A stretch of 64,000 nt of DNA, from the NCBI RefSeq assembly GCF_035974275.1, contig NZ_CP142422.1:4340001-4404000 (forward strand). Reading direction: 5' to 3'. Positions 41,538 through 51,478 of this stretch are shown piece after piece. The position numbers were made by a program, and so were the translations under genes. The number at the start of each line of letters is the position of its first letter. Position 1 is the stretch's first letter. Below the pieces are notes generated by a model. The model was not told the origin of the DNA. It saw only the letters and a list, made by a program, of their open reading frames with translations, and searched no databases. The stretch comes from Chryseobacterium sp. MYb264 (GTDB taxonomy: Bacteria; Bacteroidota; Bacteroidia; Flavobacteriales; Weeksellaceae).

Positions 41538-44006
41538 TTATTTCACGTCGAAAGTATAGGTTTTACCCGCTTTTGTATCAATATCAAAAACCTGAGTTTC
41601 AGGAACATAATATGCTTTCAATTCAGCCTTTTCTGAGATTAAAGGGGGGTTAATTGCATTTACCTGATAATATTCGTTTGAATTTTCTCCACTCGCTTCC
41701 GCAAGTTTAGATCTGAACTGAAGATCTTTTGCCACACGGATTCTTGCATTGCCACCCAAAGTTGATTTTATGGTTAATTTTTTCAGCTTAGAATCTTTCC
41801 AGTCGATATCAATTTCAAAACCGCCTCTGGCTTTTAATCCTTTAACAGAACCGTTCGGTAAAGCATCCGGAAGTGCCGGTAAAATATAAAGGTCACCATC
41901 ATAGCTTTGCAATAGCATTTCCGCAATTCCTGAAGTACACCCAAAATTTCCATCGATCTGGAATGGCGGATGCGCATCCAAAAGATTCGGGTAAGTTCCT
42001 CCCGATTGCCCTTTTGTTTCCATTGGAGCCGGAGTCAGCTGATCTGAAATTAATTTAAAAGCACGGTTTCCGTCGAGCAATCTTGCCCACCAGTTCACTT
42101 TCCAGCCCATCGACCAGCCTGTAGATTTATCGCCACGATAGATCAGTGAGTTTCTTGCAGCTTCCGTTAAATCCGGATTTCTGAACGGAGAGATCTGCCC
42201 CGAAGGAAATAAACCGTACAAATGAGAAATATGTCGGTGCTTGTCATCGGTTCTGTCCATATCTTTCAGCCATTCCTGCAATTGAGCATGTTGCCCGATT
42301 TGCATTGGCGGAAGTTTATCTAAAGCCGTTTTTACCTCATCCGAAAGATCCTGATCTTCATTCACGATTTTTGAAGCATTGATAAAATTATTAAATACAT
42401 CAAAAACAAGCTGATTGTCCATCGTTGTACCTGCCGTAATTCCTACGCCCTTCATATAGGTGTTTTCAGGTGACATTGATGGCGAAACCACCAGATAATT
42501 TCCTGAAGGATCGGGTTGAAGAGTATCTAAATAAAACAGGGCACAGCCCTTCAGTACAGGATAATATTTTTTTAGAAACTCCTGGTCTCCGGTGTATAAA
42601 TAATGATTCCATAGATGTTGAGTGAGCCATGCACCGCCCATTGGCCACATTCCGTAGAAACCGCCATCTACAATTCCTGTGATTCTCCACAAATCGGTAT
42701 TGTGGTGCATATTCCAGCCTCTGGCATGGTACATTTCCTTTGCAGATTCCTGTCCGATTACCGATAGATCTTCCAGCATATCGAACAAAGGTTCGTGCAT
42801 TTCGCTGAGGTTGGTGTTTTCTGCTGGCCAGTAATTCATTTCGGTGTTAATGTTCACCGTATATTTGCTATCCCAAGCCGGATTCAGCTGATAATTCCAG
42901 ATTCCCTGAAGATTCGCGGGCTGTGTTCCCTGCTGCGAAGACGAAATCAATAGATAACGCCCAAACTGGAAATACAATGCCACCAAATCAGGATCGCTTG
43001 TCGTTCCGAATTCCTGAATTCTTACATCGGTTGTTTTCTTCGTCTGCTCAGTAGTTCCTAAATCCAGATTAACACGCTTGAAATATTGTTGATATTTTTC
43101 AATATGTGCTTTTAATTCTTCATTAAAACTCTTCTTCAACGCACTGTTTAAATATTCTGTAACTCTCGTATGAGGATTTCCTGAAAGGTCATCGTATTTT
43201 TTGAAATTTGTAGCGGTAGAAACATAAAGAATAACTTCATTGGCTCCTGAAATAGTGATTTTCCCTTTAGATGAGGTTACTTTTCCACCTTTTAAAACAG
43301 GAACAGCCACGGTTTTAAATTGAACTCTGCCAATTTTATTATCCATAGAACCACTTGTTCCATTAATAATCAGCTGGTTACTCTGTGTGAAAACCGATTG
43401 CACTTTATGTGGAGTAGTGGCACTAATTGAAAAATTCAGATTTCCTCTTTTACTGGAAGTTAACCTGATTACCACCACATTATCGGCAAAAGATGAGAAT
43501 ATTTGACGTTTGTAAGTTGCTCCTTTTACTTTGTAGGATACGGTGCTTACGGCTTTTTCAATATCTAAAGTTCTCTGATAATGACTGAAATTTTCATGAC
43601 CTTTAAAATCAATAAAAAGATCGCCCATCGTTTGATACGGCATTCCGTAATTCAGATCTTTGGTGGCTTTTCTCGGGTAGGTTCTGTTGGATAAATTCTG
43701 AGCTTCTTCAAAGTGACCGTCATTCAATAATTTTCTGATCTTTTGAATGCTGTCGAAGGTATTTTTCGGAACATTATTTCCCGGTTCGCCCGCCCAGATC
43801 GTTTCTTCATTCAGCTGAAGATGTTCCTGAGCAGCTCCGCCAAAAACCATCGCCCCCAATCTTCCGTTTCCGATGGGTAAAGCTTCGTTCCAGTTTTGGG
43901 CTGGTTTATCGTAGGTTAATTTTAAATTTTTTTGAGCCTGAACGCTAACGGAAATCACAGTTCCGCAAGCCAGTAAGAAAATTTTATGTTGAATGTTTTT
44001 AAACAT
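41538..44006 (-). CDS. Glycoside hydrolase family 95 (alpha-L-fucosidase/galactosidase)
   Basis: 822 residues, a normal length for GH95. A signal peptide ([17 protein letters not shown]) is followed by an N-terminal beta-sandwich ([40 protein letters not shown]), the alpha/alpha barrel with catalytic region ([35 protein letters not shown]), and a C-terminal domain. GH95 enzymes of pectin loci remove alpha-L-fucose or alpha-L-galactose from rhamnogalacturonan side chains. The protein is secreted to the periplasm. It is followed by DUF1593 in the same direction. Confidence 0.9.
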   Translation of the reverse strand: MFKNIQHKIFLLACGTVISVSVQAQKNLKLTYDKPAQNWNEALPIGNGRLGAMVFGGAAQEHLQLNEETIWAGEPGNNVPKNTFDSIQKIRKLLNDGHFEEAQNLSNRTYPRKATKDLNYGMPYQTMGDLFIDFKGHENFSHYQRTLDIEKAVSTVSYKVKGATYKRQIFSSFADNVVVIRLTSSKRGNLNFSISATTPHKVQSVFTQSNQLIINGTSGSMDNKIGRVQFKTVAVPVLKGGKVTSSKGKITISGANEVILYVSTATNFKKYDDLSGNPHTRVTEYLNSALKKSFNEELKAHIEKYQQYFKRVNLDLGTTEQTKKTTDVRIQEFGTTSDPDLVALYFQFGRYLLISSSQQGTQPANLQGIWNYQLNPAWDSKYTVNINTEMNYWPAENTNLSEMHEPLFDMLEDLSVIGQESAKEMYHARGWNMHHNTDLWRITGIVDGGFYGMWPMGGAWLTQHLWNHYLYTGDQEFLKKYYPVLKGCALFYLDTLQPDPSGNYLVVSPSMSPENTYMKGVGITAGTTMDNQLVFDVFNNFINASKIVNEDQDLSDEVKTALDKLPPMQIGQHAQLQEWLKDMDRTDDKHRHISHLYGLFPSGQISPFRNPDLTEAARNSLIYRGDKSTGWSMGWKVNWWARLLDGNRAFKLISDQLTPAPMETKGQSGGTYPNLLDAHPPFQIDGNFGCTSGIAEMLLQSYDGDLYILPALPDALPNGSVKGLKARGGFEIDIDWKDSKLKKLTIKSTLGGNARIRVAKDLQFRSKLAEASGENSNEYYQVNAINPPLISEKAELKAYYVPETQVFDIDTKAGKTYTFDVK

Positions 44007-44037
44007 GATCCATTAAATTTATAAAAGTCTTAAAAAA

Positions 44038-44943
44038 TTATTTATTCATAATTGTTTTCAACCAATCTGTGCAAACTTCTTTCCAATTTTCTGTTAATTC
44101 AGATTTATTAGAAATTCCGATGTTGTGTTCGCCTTCAGGAAAAATAAATAATGCGCCTTTTACTTTATTTTTAATCATGGCTTCATAATACAGAATACTG
44201 TTGATAACGGGAACAGCAGGATCATTCTGAGCATGAAATAAAATGGTTGGCGGTGTTTTTTCATTCACCTTATTCTGCATAGAATATTCTTTTATTTTTT
44301 CCTGAGAGGCATCTTCGCCCAATAAATTCACGCAGCTTCCTTTATGCGCAAATTCACCGAGGTCGATCACCGGGGAAACAAGAATTGCAAAATTAGGAAT
44401 TGTTGAGATAGTTGACAAATCGCCTTTTAATTCTGTATAATCTTTAGAAATATTACTTGCCATTGCCGCTAAATGTCCACCTGCAGAAGTTCCTAAAACG
44501 CCAATCTGATCAGGTGAAATACCATATTGGGAAGCATTTTTTCTGATTAATTTAATGGCTGCCTGAATATCTTGCAAAGGTGCGATTTCTCTTTGTTTCA
44601 AATCCGGAGAAGTCGGTAAACGGTAATTTAAAACAAAAGCTGAAATTCCTAATGTATTCAGCCATTTTGCATAAGAATATCCGCCTAAATCATAAGTTAA
44701 ATGATGGTAACCGCCGCCGGGAATGATGATGATCGCCATCGATTTTCTCTCTTCTTTTGCTGGTAAAAATGCAAACAGTTCAGCTTCCTGAATTTGAGTG
44801 ATGCGTCCTTCCTTTTCTTCAACGATATTTAATTTTAAACCTTTAGAATTAGGCATTCCACCTTTGGGCCAAACCGTGATTTTTTGTTGCGCGGATAATT
44901 GTATTCCGAGAAGAATGCTAAAAATGAAGATGAAATTTTTCAT
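44038..44943 (-). CDS. Alpha/beta-hydrolase esterase, tandem paralogue A
   Basis: About 301 residues from the ATG complementary to 44941-44943 (MKNFIFIFSILLGIQLSAQ). The fold is that of acetylxylan/ferulate-type esterases: oxyanion loop IIPGGGYHHLTYD, catalytic Ser in GVLGTSAGGHLAAM, Asp in FHAQNDPAVP, and His in GEHNIG. It probably removes acetyl groups from pectin or hemicellulose oligomers in the periplasm. The product of the next gene is a close paralogue with the same architecture. Confidence 0.85.
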   Translation of the reverse strand: MKNFIFIFSILLGIQLSAQQKITVWPKGGMPNSKGLKLNIVEEKEGRITQIQEAELFAFLPAKEERKSMAIIIIPGGGYHHLTYDLGGYSYAKWLNTLGISAFVLNYRLPTSPDLKQREIAPLQDIQAAIKLIRKNASQYGISPDQIGVLGTSAGGHLAAMASNISKDYTELKGDLSTISTIPNFAILVSPVIDLGEFAHKGSCVNLLGEDASQEKIKEYSMQNKVNEKTPPTILFHAQNDPAVPVINSILYYEAMIKNKVKGALFIFPEGEHNIGISNKSELTENWKEVCTDWLKTIMNK

Positions 44944-44970
44944 TGCTAAAAATGTATTACTCATTACCAA

Positions 44971-45870
44971 TTACTTATTACTGATGCCTAGAAGCCAGTC
45001 TGAGCACAATTTTTTCCAGTTTTCGCTCAATGCATCTTTATCAGTTACAAAAAAACGATGACCTCCTTTCGGAAATATAAACATTGCACCTTTTACTTTA
45101 TGCTGAGTCATTGCTTTAAAATATAAAATACTGTTCATCGGAGGAACTGCCGTATCGTCCTGATTATGAAATAAAATAGTGGGCGGCGTTTTTTCTGTCA
45201 CCCGATTTTGCATGGAATATTCCCTGATTTTTTCCGTGGAAGCATGATCTCCGAGTAAACTTTCACGGCTACCTTTGTGAGCATATTCACCGAAATCAAT
45301 CACCGGACAAAACAGAACGGCAAAATTAGGAATCGTAGAAATACTTTCCCAATCACCTTTCAATTGAGTATAATCTGTTGTGATATTGCTTACACTTGTC
45401 GCTAAATGTCCGCCTGCTGAAGTTCCCACAACGCCTACAAGATCGGATGAAATTGCCCACTGTGCGGCATTTTTTCTGATGTATTTAATCGAAGCCTGAA
45501 TATCCTGTAACGGCGCAATCTCTCTTTGAATTAAATCGGTTGAAGTCGGTAATCTGTAATTTAAAACAAAAGCAGAAATTCCCTGAGTATTCATCCATTT
45601 TGCAATCTGAAAAGCACCTTCATCATAAGTTAATTTAGAATATCCACCACCTGGAATAATGATCACTGACATTTGTTTTCTTTCTTTTATGGGAGGAAGG
45701 AAAGCGAAAAGTTCAGGTTCTTTTATTGCTTCAAGCTCTTTTTTCTTTTGAGTTTTTGATGCTAAAATTTTAGAATTCGGCATTTCACCTTTCGGCCAGA
45801 ACATCATTTTTTCCTGTGCGGAAAATAGAGTGAAAAGTAAAATAAATGGAATGAAAACTACTTTTTTCAT
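44971..45870 (-). CDS. Alpha/beta-hydrolase esterase, tandem paralogue B
   Basis: 299 residues with a signal peptide (MKKVVFIPFILLFTLFSAQ). Visible catalytic elements are IIPGGGYSKLTYDEGAF, GVVGTSAGGHLATS, FHNQDDTAVPPMNS and KGGHRFFV. It shares the whole layout with paralogue A (PTSTDLIQREIAPLQDIQAS against PTSPDLKQREIAPLQDIQAA), so the pair is a tandem duplication with moderate divergence. The two may differ in acyl group or sugar preference. Confidence 0.85.
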   Translation of the reverse strand: MKKVVFIPFILLFTLFSAQEKMMFWPKGEMPNSKILASKTQKKKELEAIKEPELFAFLPPIKERKQMSVIIIPGGGYSKLTYDEGAFQIAKWMNTQGISAFVLNYRLPTSTDLIQREIAPLQDIQASIKYIRKNAAQWAISSDLVGVVGTSAGGHLATSVSNITTDYTQLKGDWESISTIPNFAVLFCPVIDFGEYAHKGSRESLLGDHASTEKIREYSMQNRVTEKTPPTILFHNQDDTAVPPMNSILYFKAMTQHKVKGAMFIFPKGGHRFFVTDKDALSENWKKLCSDWLLGISNK

Positions 45871-45886
45871 GGATTACAAAAATTAG

Positions 45887-45918
45887 AAACCTCATAGATT
45901 TTAAAACCTATGAGGTTT
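45887..45918 (-). terminator. Hairpin between the KdgF-type gene and esterase B
   Basis: A perfect 11-bp stem AAACCTCATAG / CTATGAGGTTT with loop ATTTTAAAAC lies between minus-strand genes, 12 bp past the stop of the KdgF-type gene. A T-rich tail follows on the minus side only weakly, so it may be a terminator or an RNA-stability element. Confidence 0.6.
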
Positions 45919-45929
45919 GATTTTAGACT

Positions 45930-46271
45930 TTAATCTTTTAAAAAATCTTCTCTGAACGGCGTAAAAGCATCAATCAGCTGTCCCGCTTCCAGACATTTTA
46001 CCCCATGAAAAATATTGGGTTGCGCAAAAAATCCGTCACCTTTTTGTAAGATTTTAACTTCTCCATCAACAGTTACTTCAAATTTTCCTTCGGCAACATA
46101 CGTAATCTGTGAGTGAAAATGTTGGTGCAATGCGCCAATCGAATCTTTTTCAAACCTCACGATCACCATCATCACCTGAGAATTGTAACCTACAAACTGT
46201 CTTGAAACACCGTCTCCTAAATCTTCCCACTCAGAATTACCGTCGAAAAATGGTTCTTTTTTGAAATTCAT
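45930..46271 (-). CDS. kdgF: KdgF-type cupin (unsaturated uronate conversion)
   Basis: A 113-residue single-cupin protein without a signal peptide, so cytoplasmic. The metal-binding cupin motifs are SIGALHQHFHSQITYVAEG (His cluster) and GDGFFAQPNIFHGVKCLEAG (second His). The family converts the 4,5-unsaturated galacturonate released by pectate lyases and GH105 to 5-keto-4-deoxyuronate, the substrate of KduI. The edge of kduI is at the right end of the window, so the pathway is consistent. Confidence 0.85.
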   Translation of the reverse strand: MNFKKEPFFDGNSEWEDLGDGVSRQFVGYNSQVMMVIVRFEKDSIGALHQHFHSQITYVAEGKFEVTVDGEVKILQKGDGFFAQPNIFHGVKCLEAGQLIDAFTPFREDFLKD

Positions 46272-46459
46272 TTTTTAATTTTTTGTTGTTGGTTAATCAC
46301 AAAGGCACAAAGATTTTTATTTTAAATGCTTTTTTAAGGCGCAAGAAAATCAAAGATTTTCGACAAAGTATACAGTGCTAAATTTTATCAAAGATAAAAT
46401 CCTTGTGTCTTAAAGATTATTTAGCAATTCCAAAATTCCTAGCGTCTTTGCGTTTAAAG

Positions 46460-47197
46460 CTACTTAATATACTTCTCCAAACCTGTTTTCAAAGTTTTCA
46501 AATCTTTAACAGCCAATTTTGCAACAGATTCAGCACCTAATCTCGATAGATGCGTGTCGTCCGCTTTATCTTTTGTATAATAGGGATTTTCGCCTGCCTT
46601 AAAATGAAGATGTAAAAGCTTCGATTTTTCCGGCCCTGCAGCGATTTCCATTTGTTCCGTCAATAATTGCATATCTACAAATGCCACTTTCATATCATTT
46701 GCAACCATTCTTACCACCAAAGGATATTCTTTATGAGTGTCAATTAAAACGCCGTTTTCATTGAAATTTCTTCTTGTGATGGAAGTCATTAAAATAGGTG
46801 TTGCTCCTTTTGCTCTTGTTTCATTCACGTATCTTTCCAAATTCGCTCTGTATTGAGTATAAGGATTGGTAAACTTTGTAGAATCTTTTAGTTTTTGGTC
46901 GTTGTGTCCAAACTGAATGATGACAAAATCACCTTTCTTCAATTGTTTTTCGACTTTATCCCATCTTCCTTCGGTTCTGAAACTTTTTGAGCTTCTGCCG
47001 TTCATCGCATGATTCTGAATTTCAATTCCGTTGGTCATGAATTGTCCTAAAACCTGTCCCCAACCGTGCTCTGGGTTTTTATCGGGATTGTCTTTGTTTG
47101 ACATCGTAGAATCGCCGATCAAGAAAAGGGTTGGCTTTTGTTGCGCCAGAATTAATGTTGAAAGAGCTATGCTAAATAATAAAAATATCTTTTTCAT
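46460..47197 (-). CDS. Rhamnogalacturonan acetylesterase, family CE12 (SGNH)
   Basis: 245 residues with a signal peptide (MKKIFLLFSIALSTLILAQ). Block I is LFLIGDSTMSNKD with the catalytic Ser, block II NGRSSKSFRTEGRW, block III IQFGHNDQK with the Asn, and block V DDTHLSRLGA with Asp and His. This is the RgaE/YesT pattern, removing acetyl groups from the rhamnogalacturonan I backbone. It is isolated by ~190 bp from the KdgF gene and ~95 bp from the CE8 gene. Confidence 0.92.
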   Translation of the reverse strand: MKKIFLLFSIALSTLILAQQKPTLFLIGDSTMSNKDNPDKNPEHGWGQVLGQFMTNGIEIQNHAMNGRSSKSFRTEGRWDKVEKQLKKGDFVIIQFGHNDQKLKDSTKFTNPYTQYRANLERYVNETRAKGATPILMTSITRRNFNENGVLIDTHKEYPLVVRMVANDMKVAFVDMQLLTEQMEIAAGPEKSKLLHLHFKAGENPYYTKDKADDTHLSRLGAESVAKLAVKDLKTLKTGLEKYIK

Positions 47198-47293
47198 TTT
47201 AAATAAATTTTAATTAATGTTCTTTTGTCTTAAAGGAAAAGAACTAAAATTGTCCTAAGTCTATTTATTGCAGTAATCATTACTCATTACCAA

Positions 47294-48271
47294 TTACCAA
47301 TTACTCATGTTTGGATTCCAGTTATTAAAAATCTTTTCTAATGAATAATTCTTCAAATCTTTTTTCGTCAGTTGATGAGACCAATTAATACGTTTTGAAC
47401 TATTTCCGCCATCACCTTTGCTACCAAATTCTGCGTAATAAGCAGTTTTTTCTTTATCAGGAAACATTTTGTCGCCTTTCCACGGATTCCAGCCTTCGGG
47501 AAGAATGTGTTTTCCCATTTCGGTATTGATGAAAACGGTCTTAGCGTACGGTCGCCACGGTCTTCCTAAATACACTTTGGTGATACCTTCTTTGGCAATT
47601 AATTTACAGTCGAAAAATATGAAACCATACTGTCTGTCGGCTTCTGTTGCCGCTGCGGTGATATAAGAATCTGCTAAACTTTTAATCGTACAATTTTTAA
47701 AAACAACCGTTGCCTGTCCGAAAATAAAATCTGTTGTTCCTTCAATATAACAGTTTTCAAAATATTGTCTACTGTGATTGGTTGCGGAATAAATCGTGTC
47801 CTGACAACCTAAAATATTCGAGTTTTTAATCACAAAACGGTCACCTTCCACATGGAGAGAAACCGCCTGTCCTTCATTGCACGAAGAATTTTTAATGGTT
47901 AGATTACTGATTTTAATATCATCGCCCGTCACCAATAAAGTATAGGAATTAAACGTCGTCATCTTTTCATTAAACGCATCCAATTTTCCTGAAAAATTAT
48001 TGTTGGTAATTATGGTATTATCTTTATTTTCGCCTTCTAACGTTATTTTATGTTTTGAAGAAGCGATAACCACTTTTTCATTATATGTTCCGGATTTAAT
48101 GAAAACTAATGCTTCCGCCGGACCTAAATCTCTTATTGAATTAATTGCCTTTTGAATCGATGTAAAATCTCCGCTTCCATCTTTGGCAACGGTAATTTTG
48201 ATGTAAGGATTATTTCCTGCAAAGAGAAAATTTGCCATTGAAGTGAGTAGAATTAAAAATAATTTTTTCAT
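47294..48271 (-). CDS. Pectinesterase, family CE8 (copy 1)
   Basis: About 325 residues from the ATG complementary to 48269-48271 (MKKLFLILLTSMANFLFAG); the longer frame adds nine residues before the signal. It hydrolyses pectin methyl esters to free galacturonate for the lyases. The CE8 signature is present: ILGCQDTIYS, IEGTTDFIFGQATVVFKNC and VYLGRPWRPYAKTVFINTEM. The parallel beta-helix length is usual. A second CE8 protein, at 57127, is a clear paralogue. Confidence 0.93.
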   Translation of the reverse strand: MKKLFLILLTSMANFLFAGNNPYIKITVAKDGSGDFTSIQKAINSIRDLGPAEALVFIKSGTYNEKVVIASSKHKITLEGENKDNTIITNNNFSGKLDAFNEKMTTFNSYTLLVTGDDIKISNLTIKNSSCNEGQAVSLHVEGDRFVIKNSNILGCQDTIYSATNHSRQYFENCYIEGTTDFIFGQATVVFKNCTIKSLADSYITAAATEADRQYGFIFFDCKLIAKEGITKVYLGRPWRPYAKTVFINTEMGKHILPEGWNPWKGDKMFPDKEKTAYYAEFGSKGDGGNSSKRINWSHQLTKKDLKNYSLEKIFNNWNPNMSNW

Positions 48272-48463
48272 AAACTGATATATTATTTTTTGACGCAAAG
48301 ATTTATTTTTTCTTTGTACTAATTTTTAAGGAGCAAAGGTTGCGACTTTGTCGCTGATGAAGCTTTACGATGAAAGCGTTTGCTTAATAAAATCAATTTA
48401 TTGGTTCCTCTTTGCTGCTTAAAGTTTATCATATTTATTAATAAATTTTTGCGTTTAAAATTA

Positions 48464-49375
48464 TTATTTCAAAACTTTATCTAAAAAGTCAATAGTTAAA
48501 TTCAAAGTTTCTGTAAACCAAGGTTCTGCCGACCAGAAAGAGTGAGGAGAATCTTTGATTTCATGAAACTCAGTTGGGATATTATAACTCTTTAATCTTT
48601 TCATCATATCGTCTCTCCCAGCATGAAAGCGAGGCTGCGAACTGTTGATGAAAAGGGTAGGAGGTGTATTTTTATCCACATATTCCAATGGTGAAGCTTC
48701 TTTCCATATTTTCGGATTGTCTTTTTGCTGATAACCCAGCCAATAGGCATCGTAAGTTCCTTCTTTTCCGGATTCCTCATGAATAAAGGAAACAACACCG
48801 TCTACATTGACAATAGCCTGAATTTTATTCTTTTTTTTGACACCAACTAAAGTTGCCATTTGTGCTCCCGCAGATTCACCCAAAACCACCATTTTCTTTT
48901 TGTTTAAAGAATATTTCTGATGATTTTTCCTTAGCCAGTCAATTCCGGTTTCGATATCTTCCACTCCGGCCGGATATTTGGCAACATCGGCTAATCGATA
49001 ACCGATTGCAATTACCACATAGCCTTTTGAAGCCAGTTCCATCGCCATGAATTTCTCATTTTCCTTGCTTCCCGAAATCCATCCACCACCGTGAACCATC
49101 GCAATTCCCGGATATTTTTTGGATGGGTCTGAAGGATAATAAACATCTGCTTTTAAAGAAAGGCCGTTGATATTTTTATATTCCACATCTTGATCAATTT
49201 TGATATTTTGTGGAACAGGTCTTTCAATAGAAGTGAGAAAAGGATATTTTTTCTTGAATTTTTCAAACGTACCTTCGGTGGTGTAAGGACTAGCATTCGG
49301 TCGATTTACCTGTCCGAATGCCATTGTCCCCACAAAAAAAATAGAAATATAAGTATGTTTTCTGTTAAAAATCAT
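48464..49375 (-). CDS. Alpha/beta-hydrolase esterase, third member
   Basis: 303 residues with a signal peptide (TYISIFFVGTMAFGQ). Oxyanion loop GIAMVHGGGWISG, catalytic Ser in VVLGESAGAQMATL, later HAGRDDMMKRLKSYNIPTEF and HSFWSAEPW with the His. This is a BD-FAE/CE-like hydrolase, more distant from the tandem pair at 44038-45870. It probably removes acetyl or feruloyl groups from pectin. Confidence 0.82.
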   Translation of the reverse strand: MIFNRKHTYISIFFVGTMAFGQVNRPNASPYTTEGTFEKFKKKYPFLTSIERPVPQNIKIDQDVEYKNINGLSLKADVYYPSDPSKKYPGIAMVHGGGWISGSKENEKFMAMELASKGYVVIAIGYRLADVAKYPAGVEDIETGIDWLRKNHQKYSLNKKKMVVLGESAGAQMATLVGVKKKNKIQAIVNVDGVVSFIHEESGKEGTYDAYWLGYQQKDNPKIWKEASPLEYVDKNTPPTLFINSSQPRFHAGRDDMMKRLKSYNIPTEFHEIKDSPHSFWSAEPWFTETLNLTIDFLDKVLK

Positions 49376-49417
49376 TCGCTTATGGAAATTTTTTAATACT
49401 ATTTTTTGTTGTTGGTC

Positions 49418-49540
49418 AATCGCAAAGGCGCAATGAATTTTACAAACTTTATGTTTTAGGGCGCAAGGATTTTATCTTTGATAAAATTTAAAACTGCATA
49501 ATTTTTTGAAAATCTTTGATTTTCTTGCGTCTTTGCGATT
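49418..49540. repeat. Intergenic inverted repeat between the esterase and GH28 genes
   Basis: AATCGCAAAG (49418-49427) and CTTTGCGATT (49531-49540) are inverted. Between them lie two internal palindromes, GATTTTATC/GATAAAATT and GAAAATC/GATTTTC. The same arms and internal stems recur at 46295-46455 and in part at 41415-41532. Confidence 0.65.
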
Positions 49541-49546
49541 CTCCAA

Positions 49547-51214
49547 CTATTTAACTGCATTTTTCGCTACATCCGTTCCGATAGAAAGTGAATTTTTATC
49601 AGACGTTACTTCTTTCGGTAACAAAACGGTTCCTGTTTTGCTGCCTAAAACCTTTACGTACGGCTTGTTTGCGGATTCAAATTTCACTGTCGAAAGGTTG
49701 ATATTTTTACTGTTATAAATTGTAGCTCCCGTTCCCTGAGAGTATTTAAGCTTTACATTTTTTAATTGAATTCCGTCTGCATCTACGATTGTTAAAGCTT
49801 TTCTCGTTTCAAACTGAGAATCTTCGATCACAATATTTTTAAGATTCATTTCAGCTAAACCGAACAACGTAATTGCTTCATCAGAATTCACCGCATTAAT
49901 GTTTTTAAAGAAAATATTTCTGAAAATCGGTGTTTCTTCTGTTACAGGATAAACTTTTTCAGGAGTTTTATTTCCTTCCTGTTTCTGTCCGTCTTCCAAC
50001 ACCGGAGAGGCGCCTTCGTAGAACATATTGAAACCAATCGTCTGTGTCGGGATATTAATCATATCAATATTTTTGATGTAAATATTTTCAACGATTCCTC
50101 CCCTTCCACGCGTTGTTTTGAAACGAAGACCGATATCTGTTCCGATAAAAGTACAGTCGGAAACGTGAATATTTCTCGCGCCGCCGGACATTTCACTTCC
50201 TATCACAAAACCTCCGTGACCGTGATATACAACGTTGTTTTTTATGATTACATTTTCAGTCGGCATTCCTCTTTTTCTTCCGTCCTGATCTTTTCCTGAT
50301 TTAATACAAATGGCATCATCACCAACATCAAACGTATTATCGTAAATCAGAACATTTTTACAAGATTCCAAATCTACACCATCTCCGTTTTGAGAGAACC
50401 AAGGATTTCTAACGGTAAGATTTCTTAAAATCACATTCGAACACATTAAAGGATGAAGATTCCAGGCCGGAGAATTCTGGAAAGTTGGTCCGTCTAACAA
50501 TACTTTGTCACAGCCAACCAAACTTACCATTACCGGACGAAGAAAATCTTTAACCGTATTTAATTCATCTTTAGAAATTTTATCAGGAACGTTGAAGCTT
50601 GAACTGCTTTCAAATCCTTTTTTATAGCTTTCTGAAGGATACCAGTTTTTACCGTCCGCAGATAAAATTCCGCCGGATTTTACTATATTTTTCCATTCAG
50701 ATTCTGAAACTTTGCTTTTTTTGATGGCTCTCCACGCATCACCGCTTCCGTCGATTACCCCTTTTCCTGTAATGGCAATATTGGTCGCATTTTTAGCTGA
50801 AATCGGAGACTGACAACGGATGGTATTCAATCCTTCAAAGCTTACGTCCACCAAAGGATAATCTGCTTTATCTTTACTGAAAACGATAAACGCCCCTTCT
50901 TCTACATGAAGATTGATATTGCTTTTTAATTCAATCGGACCTGTTAGCCACATTCCTCTCGGAACGACTAATTTTCCACCACCTTTTTTGCTAAGGTCTT
51001 CAATTGCTTTTTTGAAAGCTTCGGTATTTTTTACATTTCCACCTGCAACACCACCGTATTGAGTAATAGAAACCGTGTTAGCTGCAAATGAAGTTTCTGC
51101 CACCTGAGGCATTTTAAACTCAATGTTTTTATAAATATCAAGGTTCTGAGCATAGATTTGCCCTGAAAACATCATTGCTGCTACTAAACCGATCACTTTA
51201 AGAGACTTCTTCAT
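49547..51214 (-). CDS. Polygalacturonase-type glycoside hydrolase, family GH28
   Basis: 555 residues with a signal peptide (KSLKVIGLVAAMMFSGQIYAQ). The GH28 catalytic motifs are NGDGVDLESCKNVLI, VGDDAICIKSGKDQDGRKRG, YHGHGGFVIGSEMSGGARNI and GLRFKTTRGRGG. The enzyme hydrolyses galacturonosyl bonds in homogalacturonan or rhamnogalacturonan. An N-terminal extension of about 60 residues and the beta-helix are both normal. It lies between the esterase and GH43 genes in the same direction. Confidence 0.93.
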   Translation of the reverse strand: MKKSLKVIGLVAAMMFSGQIYAQNLDIYKNIEFKMPQVAETSFAANTVSITQYGGVAGGNVKNTEAFKKAIEDLSKKGGGKLVVPRGMWLTGPIELKSNINLHVEEGAFIVFSKDKADYPLVDVSFEGLNTIRCQSPISAKNATNIAITGKGVIDGSGDAWRAIKKSKVSESEWKNIVKSGGILSADGKNWYPSESYKKGFESSSSFNVPDKISKDELNTVKDFLRPVMVSLVGCDKVLLDGPTFQNSPAWNLHPLMCSNVILRNLTVRNPWFSQNGDGVDLESCKNVLIYDNTFDVGDDAICIKSGKDQDGRKRGMPTENVIIKNNVVYHGHGGFVIGSEMSGGARNIHVSDCTFIGTDIGLRFKTTRGRGGIVENIYIKNIDMINIPTQTIGFNMFYEGASPVLEDGQKQEGNKTPEKVYPVTEETPIFRNIFFKNINAVNSDEAITLFGLAEMNLKNIVIEDSQFETRKALTIVDADGIQLKNVKLKYSQGTGATIYNSKNINLSTVKFESANKPYVKVLGSKTGTVLLPKEVTSDKNSLSIGTDVAKNAVK

Positions 51215-51377
51215 TTTATTATTTTTTGAGTTTTAATTCATTTTTTTATTGCGTTTTGCCGTTGCCAATGATATGTTTTGTGATTGTGGCATACAGACAA
51301 CAGCAAAACGACGAATAAAAATGAAACTATATTGTAAAGTTTTTTTGTTCTTAGATTTTTTAATCTAATGTTTTTTA

Positions 51378-51473
51378 TCCCACGGATTTCACAGATTTGC
51401 ACGGATGTTTATGTTATTTTTAAGTTTTAAAAACGGTATGTAATATCTGTGTAAATCTGTGAAATCTGTGGGA
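51378..51473. repeat. Long imperfect inverted repeat
   Basis: TCCCACGGATTTCACAGATT (from 51378) is the inverted match of AATCTGTGAAATCTGTGGGA (to 51473), 20 bp at each end with a single mismatch, and the similarity continues inward as TGCACGGAT/ATCTGTGT. It lies between the GH43 stop and the GH28 start. It could form a stable hairpin RNA. Confidence 0.7.
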
Positions 51474-51478
51474 AATAA

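Noticed and set aside
48999..49012. Operator-like ACCGATTGCAATTA in an esterase gene
   Set aside because: Only one half matches and the position is inside coding sequence away from any start.
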